This document shows positions 26,955 through 36,278 of a DNA stretch of 58,689 nt, one piece after another. Under the pieces are notes generated by a model. That model was not told the origin of the DNA, did not search any database, and saw only the letters and a program-made list of their open reading frames with translations. The position numbers were made by a program, and so were the translations under genes. The DNA is from Acidobacteriota bacterium (GTDB lineage: Bacteria; Acidobacteriota; Terriglobia; Versatilivoradales; Versatilivoraceae). The stretch lies in the NCBI GenBank assembly GCA_028875575.1, contig JAPPDF010000013.1, positions 1-58,689 on the forward strand, given 5' to 3'. The stretch's first letter is position 1. Each line of letters opens with the position of its first letter.

Positions 26955-28472
26955 TCAAGCCAAAATTTCCCGAACGATCCGGGGTTCGTGGGTGGAGGTC
27001 AGCTTTTCGGTCAATCCGTTGCGCTCGAAGAAGAGCTCTTCGTGGTGCAGGCCCAGCAGGTGCAGGATGGTGGCGTGCCAGTCGGCCACGCTGACGGGGT
27101 TTTCGACGGCCCGGTAGCCGAAGTCGTCGGTGGTGCCGAAGACCGTTCCTCTCTTGACTCCTCCGCCGGCCATCCAGACCGTGAAGGCGTAGGGATTGTG
27201 ATCCCGGCCGGCGTCCTTGCCGTCGGCATGCTGGGCGATGGGCAGGCGCCCGAACTCACCGTTCCAGATCAGCAGGGTGCTGTCCAGCAGGCCACGCTGC
27301 TTCAGGTCATGGATCAGGGCGGCGACGGGTTGGTCGGTCTTCTTGCAGGCCGCGAGAAGGTCGTTTTCGATGTGGTTGTGCATGTCCCAGATCTGGTTGT
27401 TGATATAGATCTGCACAAAGCGCACTCCACGCTCCACCAGGCGGCGGGCCATGATGCAGCGCCGGGCATAGGAGTCGGGTCCGCCGATGGGGTGTGTCCG
27501 CCCCCGGTACTTGGACTTCACCCCCACGCCGTACATGTCCAGCGTCTTCCGGCTTTCCTGGGAGAGGTCCAGCGCATCGGTGGCCGCCAATTGCATGCGG
27601 GCCGCCAGCTCGTAGCTGGCGATGCGGGCATCCAGCCGAGGTTGACCCGGGCGGCCCCGTTTGTGGATATGGTCCAGCCGGCGCAACAGATCCTGGCTGG
27701 CCTTGACGAACGGGCGGGGCTCCTCGACCTCGGAACGCAGATTCAGCAGGGGAGACCCGACGGAACGCACCGGAGTTCCCTGATAGAGCGGAGGCAGAAA
27801 TCCGGCCTGCCAGCCCTGCGAGCCGTTCACCGGCACCCCCATGGGGTCTTGCAGCACCACGTAGGCGGGAAGGTTCTGACTTTCGCTTCCCAGTCCGTAG
27901 GTTACCCAGGAGCCCAGGCTGGGGTGGCCCGGGAACATCTGACCCGAGTTCGCCATGAAGCAGGCGCCTCCATGATCGGGCGTGGTGGTGACCATGGAGC
28001 GAATAAAGGCCAGCTCGTCCACCTGGCCGGCCAGATGCGGCAGGAGTTCCGACAGCCAGATGCCCGACTGCCCGTGGCGGGCGAACTTGAAGGGACTGCG
28101 CATCAAGGCCCCGGCGTCTTCGAGGTCCTGCACGTCGGCGGCGGCCATCTTGTCCAGGTAGGGCTGTCCGTGATGCTTGTCCAGCAGGGGCTTGGGGTCG
28201 AACAGGTCCATCTGGCTGGGGCCGCCGTTCATGAAGAAGTGAATCACGGCCTTGGCCCTGGGCTCGAAATGGGGGCGGCGGGGCTTGAGGTCGAACACCC
28301 GAGGGGCGGGGGGCGTGTTCCGGCCGTCGGACGGGGAGGCGTCTGCGAAAAGCTCCCGGTTGAACAGATGGGCCAGGGCCGCACCTGCGATACCGTCGGT
28401 CATGTTGGAGAAGAAACCGCGGCGGGAGAGCAGGTGTCCCATGGGCGATTTCCTGCGGGAATGAGGATCCAT
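26955..28472 (-). CDS. DUF1501 protein, Tat-exported (module 3)
   Basis: A 505-residue DUF1501 protein starting at the ATG at 28472. The twin-arginine segment is LSRRGFFSNMTDGIAG. It shares long stretches with the copy at 17226: MNGGPSQMDLFDPKPLLDKH, YVVLQDPMGVPVNG, IASYELAARMQLAATDAL and WNGEFGRLP...GRDHNP. It follows its PSCyt1 partner by 60 bases in the same operon. Modules 2 and 3 point at each other, so they form an inverted pair of paralogous blocks around 18.8-26.9 kb. Function is unknown beyond the family. Confidence 0.9.
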   Translation of the reverse strand: MDPHSRRKSPMGHLLSRRGFFSNMTDGIAGAALAHLFNRELFADASPSDGRNTPPAPRVFDLKPRRPHFEPRAKAVIHFFMNGGPSQMDLFDPKPLLDKHHGQPYLDKMAAADVQDLEDAGALMRSPFKFARHGQSGIWLSELLPHLAGQVDELAFIRSMVTTTPDHGGACFMANSGQMFPGHPSLGSWVTYGLGSESQNLPAYVVLQDPMGVPVNGSQGWQAGFLPPLYQGTPVRSVGSPLLNLRSEVEEPRPFVKASQDLLRRLDHIHKRGRPGQPRLDARIASYELAARMQLAATDALDLSQESRKTLDMYGVGVKSKYRGRTHPIGGPDSYARRCIMARRLVERGVRFVQIYINNQIWDMHNHIENDLLAACKKTDQPVAALIHDLKQRGLLDSTLLIWNGEFGRLPIAQHADGKDAGRDHNPYAFTVWMAGGGVKRGTVFGTTDDFGYRAVENPVSVADWHATILHLLGLHHEELFFERNGLTEKLTSTHEPRIVREILA

Positions 28473-28532
28473 AGGGTCTACCGTGTTGGGGGACGGCGCT
28501 GCCGGAGGCCGCAGCTCCGAGGCTCGGCCGGT

Positions 28533-31500
28533 TCAATCGATATAAAGAAACCCAGCCGAGTTTAAAAGAGTGTGACAGAACTTGGCAAGCGCCTGCTCGG
28601 CAACTTCCTTTCCCCCGTTGTACTCCACGCTTTTTTTGAGCTTTTCCAACGCTGGCCGGCTCACGGATTGCTCCTCGGGTGTCGGCGGCCGGTTGAGCAC
28701 GATCCAGTAGGCCTGTTCGATCCGCCGGGCCGGGTCGCTGCCGGCCTCTCTTTGCACCCTCTCGGCCAGGGAGTCGGCCAGCTTTCGCACGGTCGGGTCG
28801 TTCAGCAGGTGCAGAGCCTGGGGGACCACCGTGGACTCGACGCGCTCCAGGCAGTTGGGCGTCATCTCGGGAAAGTCGAAGGTGTCCAGGATGGTGGGGT
28901 TGCTGGTGCCCATGCGGTGGCTGGTCTGCTGGGCGATATAGATGCTCCGCCGCCATCCCCCGGGGGTCGGTACCGCGGTGGCCAGGCCGTCCTTCCGCTG
29001 CAGGACCAGGTCGGGCAGTCCTCCCGGCGTCTGGTCCAACCGGTTCGAGATCAGGAAAAGGGTGTCCCTCAGGACCTCGGCGTCCATGCGGCGCAAGGGC
29101 ATCCGGGAGAGCCGGAGATTCTCGGGATCCAGTTGTTCGTGCAGCGGCGTCACTCTCGAGCTCTGCCGGTAGGTGGCCGAGGTCATGATCAGACGATGCA
29201 TGGCCTTGAGGCTCCAGTCCTGCCGGATGAACTCCAGAGCCAGCCAATCCAGCAGTTCGGGATGGGTAGGCCGGGCGCCGGTTCGCCCGAAATTTCCCAG
29301 CGTGCTGACAATTCCGCGACCGAAGTGGTGCTTCCAGATGCGGTTGACCATCACCCGGGCCGTAAGGGGATGGTCGGGGGCCACCAGCCAGCGGGCCAGA
29401 GCCAGGCGGCGGCCGGTCTTTTGAGCTCCTTCCCAGGGGGGAGTGATTTTCAGCGGAGAATGTCCCCGGGTCAGAACTGCCGGCACTCCCGGTTCCACCC
29501 AACGGCCGGGACTCATGGGATCACCCCGCCTCAGGATGTAGGTGGGCGAAGGGCTGCCGCGATCCCAAAGAGCCCGAATCAGGGGTTCGGGTCTGAGCTT
29601 GGCCCTGAGCAGCTTGACCTTCCCGGCGGTTTCTTCCGATGCCTTGCGGTAGTCCGGATCGATGTCTTCCAGGTCACTGAAGCGAATCTTCAGACCCTGT
29701 TCATACTTGCCGGCCAACTCCTTTTGGGCCGGGGTTCGATCCTCCGGTGGGGTATCCAGCATTTCGCGCAGGTCCGGTCGAAGCTCCTCGGGCAGCTCGG
29801 CCAGCCTCAGGTTGATGAGTCTCTCCTCCACCGGCTTGGCCTTCTGCTTGAGCGCGGCTTGCAGGGATTCGATTTCGCCGTTGATCTTGCCGTTGTGGGA
29901 TTCGCGCCGGGTACTCTCTTCATGGAGCCGGAAGGGATTGGCCATCGGGGTGAAGAAGGGCAACACCCGTGTCTCATTGGCCAGCATGGGACGGTTGGGA
30001 TCGTCGGTAATGGCCGGGGGCAGCCAGTCGTGCTCGTCGAAGGCCCCTTTGAAGAGAGCGGCCAGCCGGTAGTAGTCCCGCTGCGGGATGGGATCGAACT
30101 TGTGGTTGTGGCAACGGGCGCAGCCCATGGTCAGGCCCATCAGGCTGGAGCTGAAGATCTGGATCTGCTCGCTGATGACCTGGATGCGGTGGGACACGAA
30201 GTTGGTCAAGCGGTTGCCGGTCACGTCGTTGACCATTCTCAGGAAACCGGTGGCGATCAGGTTGTCCATGGCTTCCCGAGTGAGGACGGGCTGCCCGGAC
30301 AGGTCGGCAAGCTCGTCGCCGGCCAGTTGTTCCAGCAGGAAGCGATCGTAGGGCTTGCCGGCATTGAGCGAGCCAATGACGTAGTCACGGTAGCGCCAGG
30401 CGTGGCGGCGGTCGGAATAACCCACCAGGTCCAGCCAGTGCCGACCCCAGCGCTCGCCGTAGCGGGGTGAGTCCAGCAACCGCTCGATGAGAGCTTCGTA
30501 GGCGGCGGGGTCGGAGTCGGCCAGGAACCGCCGGACCTCTTCGGGTTCCGGCGGCAGCCCCGTCAGGTCGAAGCTGGCGCGCCGGATCAGGGTCAGGCGG
30601 TCGGCCTCGGGAGAGAGGCGGAGCCCTTTTTCCCGGAGCCTGGCGGCAATGAAAGCGTCTACCGGATTGCGCAGCCGGGACGGCTCGGTCGAGCCGGGCA
30701 GGGGCGGCACGGTCGCTCTCGGCGGCTGGAAGGACCAGAAGCGACGGTCCTCCTCGCTTACCAGTGGATCGGATCCGTTCTCTTCATCCCGATCCGTCCC
30801 GTTCACTTCCGGGGCGCCCAGGGAGATCCAGCCGACAAGCTGCTCCAGCCCCCGGGCACTCATGGGCCGCAGGCTGGCTTCTACCTCCCGTTCGCTGGGA
30901 GGCATTTCCCGGGCCCGGATCCGTTGAACGATCAGGCTCTCTTCCGGTTTGCCGGGCACGATGGCCGGACCCGACTTGCCACCCTTCAGCATGGCGGCCT
31001 TGGTGCGAAGGTCTAGGCCTGCTTCCTGTATGCGCTGGCCGTGACAGGCGGTGCAGTGCAGCAGCATCAGGGGGATGACGTCCCGCTGGCTGACCGTTGG
31101 AAGCTGGGCTTGGGAGGCATGCGGATGCTCCGTCGAACCGGCAACAGGCAGCGAGGCAATCCAGGCCTGGAGGGTGGCCAGCTCCGATGGCGAGGGTTCT
31201 GTCTGTTTGTCCGGCGGCATCAGCCCCTCGTGGACCCTCCGGTAGAGCGGACTCTCCTGGGGCCGGCCGGGAACCAGCACGCTGCCCGAGGCGCTGCCCT
31301 GGAAAAGGGCGGCTTCCGTGCTCAGGTCCAGTCCGGCCAGCCGGGCTTCGGAGTTGTGGCAGCGCAGGCAGTGGGCCCGAAGGATGGGAAGCAGGTCGGA
31401 TTGAAACCGGGGAGGGGGGGCAGGGGAAACCTGTTCCGAAGTTGCCGCGGGGGCTGCTTGGACCGGCGTCAAGCCGGCCAGGATCAGGAGCAGGGTGGCC

Positions 31501-31598
31501 AGGCCGGTTGCCGGCCGCACCGCTGAAACGGGAAGAGAGCGACGCTCTGTGTTCCGTTTCCAGCCCATTCTAACGGGGAGTATCTCCATTTCCAGCAC
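28533..31598 (-). CDS. Tandem PSCyt1-DUF1549-DUF1553 protein (module 3)
   Basis: A 1021-residue protein starting at GTG 31598, supported by GGGAGG seven bases upstream. The N-terminus is long and basic before a hydrophobic signal ([19 protein letters not shown]). Two PSCyt1 domains carry CLRCH (from Cys77) and CTACH (from Cys182); a third motif [13 protein letters not shown] lies in DUF1549. DUF1553 contains [15 protein letters not shown] and [13 protein letters not shown], nearly identical to module 2. It is predicted to be a periplasmic or surface multiheme-type protein acting with the DUF1501 partner just downstream. The biochemical reaction is not established for the family. Confidence 0.9.
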   Translation of the reverse strand: MLEMEILPVRMGWKRNTERRSLPVSAVRPATGLATLLLILAGLTPVQAAPAATSEQVSPAPPPRFQSDLLPILRAHCLRCHNSEARLAGLDLSTEAALFQGSASGSVLVPGRPQESPLYRRVHEGLMPPDKQTEPSPSELATLQAWIASLPVAGSTEHPHASQAQLPTVSQRDVIPLMLLHCTACHGQRIQEAGLDLRTKAAMLKGGKSGPAIVPGKPEESLIVQRIRAREMPPSEREVEASLRPMSARGLEQLVGWISLGAPEVNGTDRDEENGSDPLVSEEDRRFWSFQPPRATVPPLPGSTEPSRLRNPVDAFIAARLREKGLRLSPEADRLTLIRRASFDLTGLPPEPEEVRRFLADSDPAAYEALIERLLDSPRYGERWGRHWLDLVGYSDRRHAWRYRDYVIGSLNAGKPYDRFLLEQLAGDELADLSGQPVLTREAMDNLIATGFLRMVNDVTGNRLTNFVSHRIQVISEQIQIFSSSLMGLTMGCARCHNHKFDPIPQRDYYRLAALFKGAFDEHDWLPPAITDDPNRPMLANETRVLPFFTPMANPFRLHEESTRRESHNGKINGEIESLQAALKQKAKPVEERLINLRLAELPEELRPDLREMLDTPPEDRTPAQKELAGKYEQGLKIRFSDLEDIDPDYRKASEETAGKVKLLRAKLRPEPLIRALWDRGSPSPTYILRRGDPMSPGRWVEPGVPAVLTRGHSPLKITPPWEGAQKTGRRLALARWLVAPDHPLTARVMVNRIWKHHFGRGIVSTLGNFGRTGARPTHPELLDWLALEFIRQDWSLKAMHRLIMTSATYRQSSRVTPLHEQLDPENLRLSRMPLRRMDAEVLRDTLFLISNRLDQTPGGLPDLVLQRKDGLATAVPTPGGWRRSIYIAQQTSHRMGTSNPTILDTFDFPEMTPNCLERVESTVVPQALHLLNDPTVRKLADSLAERVQREAGSDPARRIEQAYWIVLNRPPTPEEQSVSRPALEKLKKSVEYNGGKEVAEQALAKFCHTLLNSAGFLYID

Positions 31599-31693
31599 GA
31601 CCTGACCTCCCGCTTCCGGGACTCAACCGGGTCGCTCCTGCTCGGGGCGGAAAAAGCGGGCAGTTGTTTGCAGATCCCACCGCAGGCGGAAGG

Positions 31694-32443
31694 TTACTGC
31701 AGGGGGCGGATGCGCACGTTGCGGTAGGCCACCGGTCCATGGTCGCCCTGGAGCATCAAGGGGCCCTTGGGGGCCTCCGGGATGGGCATGTGGGCGCTGT
31801 TGGGGCCTTCCATCTCGACGTTTTCGTGGACAACGTGCCCGTTGTACCTGACTTCCAGGAACCTGGCGTTCTCGATCTTCTTCCCGTTGGCATCGAAGCG
31901 GGGCGCGCGGAATTTGATGTCGAAGGCCTGCCACTCCCCGGGGGGCTTGCAGGCGTTCATGCGGGGAGGCGTGCCTCCGATCCACTCGTCGTTGATTTTT
32001 CGCGCGTAGAAGCCTCCCGACATGGAGAAGTGGATGTCCGGCCTGCCGTAGTCGTCCTGCACCTGCACTTCATAGAGCCCCATCAGGAAGACTCCCGAGT
32101 TGGACTTGTAGGACACCTTGAACTCGACGTGGACGTCCACGTCGCCGTACTTTTCCAGCGTGACCAGGTTCTGGGTTCTGCCGGTCTTGCCGTTGACGAA
32201 AATCCCCTTGCCGGGCTCGGCCGCAAAGAAGCGGTTTTCCTTCCCAGCCAGGTGAACCGCCTTGGCCGTGTGCCACTCGTGGGGCTTGGAGGGGTCCTGG
32301 GCCTGCCAGCCCTCCAGGCTCTGGCCGTCAACCAGCGTCCTCCAGCCTTGGGAGGAAGCGGAGAGGATGCCCGCGTCCTGTACGGATAGGACGGTGAGAA
32401 TGAGGCCGGAAAGGATGAGACAAGGGATTCGGAAGATGGTCAT
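31694..32443 (-). CDS. Secreted DUF1080 (3-keto-disaccharide hydrolase-type) protein
   Basis: A 249-residue protein from the ATG at 32443, preceded by CGGAG and followed by a Sec signal (MTIFRIPCLILSGLILTVLS). The DUF1080 concanavalin-like beta-sandwich is complete: WRTLVDGQSLEGWQ, DVDVHVEFKVSYKSNSGVFL, YEVQVQDDYG, PGEWQAFDIKFRAPRF and GPVAYRNVRIRPL at the end. Some members are 3-keto-glycoside hydrolases; others are only known as carbohydrate-associated domains. It sits on the same strand as PSCyt1 module 3 and the NHL protein, but gaps of about 95 and 235 bases suggest separate transcription units. Confidence 0.88.
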   Translation of the reverse strand: MTIFRIPCLILSGLILTVLSVQDAGILSASSQGWRTLVDGQSLEGWQAQDPSKPHEWHTAKAVHLAGKENRFFAAEPGKGIFVNGKTGRTQNLVTLEKYGDVDVHVEFKVSYKSNSGVFLMGLYEVQVQDDYGRPDIHFSMSGGFYARKINDEWIGGTPPRMNACKPPGEWQAFDIKFRAPRFDANGKKIENARFLEVRYNGHVVHENVEMEGPNSAHMPIPEAPKGPLMLQGDHGPVAYRNVRIRPLQ

Positions 32444-32678
32444 GGGTGCTCCGTGAGCGAAGAGGGAACAGGTTCGAATTTTTCTGAGGGAATCCATTTT
32501 ACTAGAACTGCACGGCGAGGAACCACAAAATGCTCATCCGACGCGTGGAGCCCCGAATGGCCTTCCGATCCTTCTGCAGGAGGATCTGCCTTCCAATGGA
32601 GATCGGGTTAGCGGATTGCGGCAGGCAGGCACCCTTCGGAGTCTGAGTCCCAGATCCGGAAGCCCCGCGACGGCACGG

Positions 32679-35600
32679 CTATTCCTGGCTGAGCAGGAAA
32701 GCGCCGTCGCCGCTCCGTTCGCCGGGTCTGCCGCCGTCGTTGATCACGCCGTAAGTGACGAAGGGGTTGTTGCCCGCGACCTTCCGTACCTGGACGTAAC
32801 CCTGGCTGATATTACCTAGAATTCCGTTTTCCTGATGCCAACCGCGGGGGCCGATCGTCACGCTCTTCGTTCTCGGTTGGGACTCCCCGCTGCCGTCGTA
32901 AATCGTGATCTCGAAGGTGCCGGGGGTATCGTCGATCTCACCCGTATTCACCAGGGCCAGGTTGCTGCGGTTCTCCGCGTTCTGTTGCAGCCCGTAGATC
33001 CAGGCGCTCTCGACCGTGGTCGAACCATGGGGCACCCCGTTGTAGAAAAGACTGTATTGCCCGCCTCTGTTGTCCGGAGCCCCCGTCCGGGCTCCGATCA
33101 CGATCCCGCCCATATCCCCCTCGGCCACAGTGGCGAACAAGGCTCCGACATGGGATGAACCAGCCGGACCAACTCCGGTAACCCGCCGTCGGCGCAACCA
33201 GTCGACGAAATGGGGAAGGATCAATTGCTCACCGGCTTCAAGCCTCAGGCTGAAATTGGCCGAGTCATCGGCCGTCCGAATGGCATCGGCGACGAAACGG
33301 AAATCCACGGTTTTTTCCACGTTCGAGAAATTGGTGACCGTCAATTCGCTGTTGAAGGCTCCGCTTTCAATGATGACGGGCAGGGTTTGCCCTCTCTTGC
33401 CCACCAGGGAATCCACTCTGACAGGAAAGACGAACGACCCGTCCGAATTGAAATTGTCGTTGATGACGCCGTAGACGTAGAAAGGCGCCCTCCCGCTCAC
33501 CCGTTCGACCGTCACGTAACCATTCTTGAAACCGGCCGCGTTGAGGATGCCGTTGTACTGATAGAACCCTCCCGGGCTCAGGGTCCGGTCCGGCAGTACA
33601 ATTCTTCTCCCAGGCGCTGCCGAGTCTCCGGAGAAGACCGTGACCCGCAGGGTGATTGTCCCGTCGTTCGGGTTTCCGGCATGCTGCACGGCTAGGTTGG
33701 AGCGGTCCTGGCTGTTCTGACGCAATCCGGCGACTACCGAGGAGCCGGTGAGCAACCCGTCTGGACTCAATCCTGTGTAGGACAAGCCGGCGCTTCCTCG
33801 TCCCTCTTCTACCGGGGTGCTGACCCTCAAGGTGACGGAGGCATCCGTAGGGGCGGAGAGACTGGAGAAATCGATCTTCAGGGTGCCATGCGCCGAACCT
33901 CTTACGATGGGCACTCCCAGGGAGGTGAGATAGGCGATGGCATCGGGAATGATCCGTTGCCGACCGGCTCCCAGGAAATCCACTGCATTCCCGGAACCGG
34001 TGCCCGTGGCGGACGTGTAAGTGTAGCGGACGGCCGTGTCCCGGCTTCCCCGGTTGGTGAGGGTCAACTCGGTGGTAAAGAAGGAACCGGCGTGGCCCCT
34101 GGCCCTCAACACAACGGGTACGAACAAGCTGCTTTGGATCTCGGTCGCCACGGTGAAGGAATTGGCGCTCACACCTCTTCCCCCTGGAGTGACCACGCTG
34201 ATCGGACCGCTGGTGGCCCCTGGGGGGACCACGGCTTGGATGCTCGTTGCCGAGAGGACGTCAAACTCGACGACGCTGACTCCATCAAATAGTACAGCGG
34301 TAGCGCCGAGAAAGTGGGTTCCCGTGATCGTGACACGTGTGCCGACCAGCCCCCTGGTGGGGGCGAAGCGGGTCACGGTCGGCGGTAGCAATCTTGGAGT
34401 CGTCGCGCTAGCCTCGTGTGAGAAGGCGGAAGCTACAATCCTGTTGAATGCCTGCACACGGTAAAGATAGGTAGTGGCAGGCTCCAACCCCGAATCCGAA
34501 AACGTGGTGGTGTTGGCGGTCACCGTGCCGATTTCAAGCCAATCCGCCGAGCCTTCCCAGCGGCGCTGCACCCTGAAGCCCGTTTCATTGATGCTGTTGT
34601 CCCGCCAGGTCAGGTTGGTTTCTTGAAAGGATACAGCCCTGGCCGTCAGGTGTGTCGGGATTGCAGGCGGTTGCGCCAGGGCTCGAATGCGATGGTTGCG
34701 GGAATCGGCGATGTAGAGGTTGCCTGCGCTGTCCAAAGCCACACCCATGGGAACGTTTAGCCGTGCCTCAATTGCCGCTCCTCCGTCCCCACTGAATCCG
34801 CCCGGTACGTGCCTGCCATAGCTTCCGCTTCCCGCTATGGTGGTAATGATCCCCGATGCATCGACTCTGCGAATGCGGTGGTTGAAACGATCGGAAAAGT
34901 AGACGTTGCCAGCGGCATCCGTCGCTACGCCGCCGGGTCCATTCAGCATTGCCTCGACCGCGGGGCCTCCGTCCCCGTTAAATCCTGTCTTCCCGTTCCC
35001 GGCAACCGTGGTCATGATTCCGGAATCATCGACCCTGCGAATGCGGTAGTTGCCTCCGCCCGGGTTTGAACCGTTGGGGTCCGCGGCAGTCTCGGAGAAG
35101 TAGACATTGCCCGTTGCGTCTGCTGCCACGAAGTAGGGTCCGTTTAGCTGCGCATCGACTGCCCAGTAGGCACGATTACCGACTTCGACCCCAAAGTCCT
35201 TCCCGGCGATGGTGGTGATGATCCCCGAGGCATCGACCTTGCGAATGCGGTTGTTTTCGTGGTCGGCGATGTAGAGGTTTCCGGCGGGGTCCACGGCCAC
35301 GCCGGACGGATCGGCTAGCTGGGCCTGCACCGCCGGACCTCCATCCCCGCTAAATCCTTCGGATCCCGTCCCCGCGACAGTGGTAATAGTCCCGGCAGGA
35401 TCGACCCTGCGAATTCGATGGTTGGAGGAATCGGCGATGTAGAGGTTTCCGGCTGAATCCACTGCCACTCCCCGGGGACCGTACAACTGCGCCTCCACTG
35501 CCGGACCATCGTCCCCGCCGTATCCACCGGCCCCTCCGGCGCCGTCCCCGGGCCCGGTTCCCGCAACGATGGTCGGAATGACTCCCGAAGGATCGATCCT

Positions 35601-35834
35601 GAGAACGCGGTGGTCCCGGAAATCGGCGTAGTAGATATTGCCGGTGGCGTCCACCGCCACGCCATAGGGCCGGACTAGACCCTCCAAATTCCCTCCTCCT
35701 GCGACCGTGTCGATGATGTAGTCGGCCTCGCCTGTCTGTGTTTTCAGTTGGGCCCGGTAGGACGGCCACACCGCCACAACCAGCAGCATGCCGCTCAGGC
35801 AGAGCTTGAAAAACAAGGAGATGGACTGTTTCAT
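32679..35834 (-). CDS. Secreted NHL-repeat/FN3/IPT protein with duplicated C-terminal domain
   Basis: A 1051-residue protein with a Sec signal (SISLFFKLCLSGMLLVVAVW). Residues about 40-390 are NHL repeats forming a beta-propeller, repeating PYGVAVDATGNIYYAD and NHRIRRVD-type units. A fibronectin type III domain follows (about 393-480), then an IPT/TIG domain (FAPTRGLVGTRVTITGTHF). The rest is two copies of a roughly 230-residue beta-rich unit, each containing a GLQQN/GLRQNxxxRSNLA motif and ending with an FYVYGVINDNFNSDGSF or FVTYGVINDGG-type block. Such architecture is common in acidobacterial exported proteins and suggests a surface binding role. No catalytic motif was seen. Confidence 0.85.
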   Translation of the reverse strand: MKQSISLFFKLCLSGMLLVVAVWPSYRAQLKTQTGEADYIIDTVAGGGNLEGLVRPYGVAVDATGNIYYADFRDHRVLRIDPSGVIPTIVAGTGPGDGAGGAGGYGGDDGPAVEAQLYGPRGVAVDSAGNLYIADSSNHRIRRVDPAGTITTVAGTGSEGFSGDGGPAVQAQLADPSGVAVDPAGNLYIADHENNRIRKVDASGIITTIAGKDFGVEVGNRAYWAVDAQLNGPYFVAADATGNVYFSETAADPNGSNPGGGNYRIRRVDDSGIMTTVAGNGKTGFNGDGGPAVEAMLNGPGGVATDAAGNVYFSDRFNHRIRRVDASGIITTIAGSGSYGRHVPGGFSGDGGAAIEARLNVPMGVALDSAGNLYIADSRNHRIRALAQPPAIPTHLTARAVSFQETNLTWRDNSINETGFRVQRRWEGSADWLEIGTVTANTTTFSDSGLEPATTYLYRVQAFNRIVASAFSHEASATTPRLLPPTVTRFAPTRGLVGTRVTITGTHFLGATAVLFDGVSVVEFDVLSATSIQAVVPPGATSGPISVVTPGGRGVSANSFTVATEIQSSLFVPVVLRARGHAGSFFTTELTLTNRGSRDTAVRYTYTSATGTGSGNAVDFLGAGRQRIIPDAIAYLTSLGVPIVRGSAHGTLKIDFSSLSAPTDASVTLRVSTPVEEGRGSAGLSYTGLSPDGLLTGSSVVAGLRQNSQDRSNLAVQHAGNPNDGTITLRVTVFSGDSAAPGRRIVLPDRTLSPGGFYQYNGILNAAGFKNGYVTVERVSGRAPFYVYGVINDNFNSDGSFVFPVRVDSLVGKRGQTLPVIIESGAFNSELTVTNFSNVEKTVDFRFVADAIRTADDSANFSLRLEAGEQLILPHFVDWLRRRRVTGVGPAGSSHVGALFATVAEGDMGGIVIGARTGAPDNRGGQYSLFYNGVPHGSTTVESAWIYGLQQNAENRSNLALVNTGEIDDTPGTFEITIYDGSGESQPRTKSVTIGPRGWHQENGILGNISQGYVQVRKVAGNNPFVTYGVINDGGRPGERSGDGAFLLSQE

Positions 35835-35916
35835 CGGTTGATGCCTTTCGCTCGAAGAAGGCGGCGTAGAGGGTTCGATTGCGCCTTGCCGAAGCGGGAC
35901 GGTGGGGAGGTGGCAA

Positions 35917-35943
35917 CCTATAGCATCGCGCCTGGTTTGACAA
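35917..35943 (-). promoter_or_regulatory. Weak candidate promoter for the NHL protein gene
   Basis: On the minus strand, TTGTCA (35938-35943) and TATAGG (35917-35922) are separated by 15 bases, shorter than the ideal 17. It points toward the NHL protein start at 35834, about 80 bases away. Confidence 0.3.
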
Positions 35944-36201
35944 GGGCGGTAAGGACCGATCAGACCCGCCGTTCCATTGAAGAGACGATTGGCCTCCCGT
36001 TAGGGATGCCTTGGATTGGGCGCTCGCCACTTTCGTGATCGAGTGGGCCAGCAGTTTCCTGAAGGGAATTCGCTCAATGCAACCGTCGTCTTTCCACCTC
36101 TTTTCCTCGACGGGTTTCTTGAATCTCGACCGCCTCCCGAGGGCTGTGACGTGATTGCCAATCCGTCGATAAATCGGGCGGAACACCCCTCCGGCGAAGG
36201 A

Positions 36202-36230
36202 TTGACATTCCCGGAGAGGAAACATAGGAT
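36202..36230 (+). promoter_or_regulatory. Candidate sigma70 promoter for the GH42-like gene
   Basis: A perfect TTGACA (36202-36207), a 17-base spacer and TAGGAT (36225-36230) lie about 50 bases before the GTG start at 36279. This is one of the best matches to the consensus in the window. Confidence 0.55.
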
Positions 36231-36278
36231 GAGTGCCCTCGCAAGGCGCCTGTTCTTCAAATCGCCAGGAGATTCCCA

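Larger units (their letters stand above)
35835..36278. other. Divergent intergenic region
   Basis: This 444-base stretch separates the minus-strand NHL protein and the plus-strand GH42-like gene. It carries a good rightward promoter at 36202-36230 and a weaker leftward candidate at 35917-35943. The sequence between about 35990 and 36190 is open in several frames but shows no family or ribosome-binding site, so I read it as non-coding. Confidence 0.5.

Noticed and set aside
26988-28565. 525-residue open frame antisense to the module 3 DUF1501 gene
   Set aside because: The opposite strand encodes a well-conserved DUF1501 protein; this frame has no motifs.
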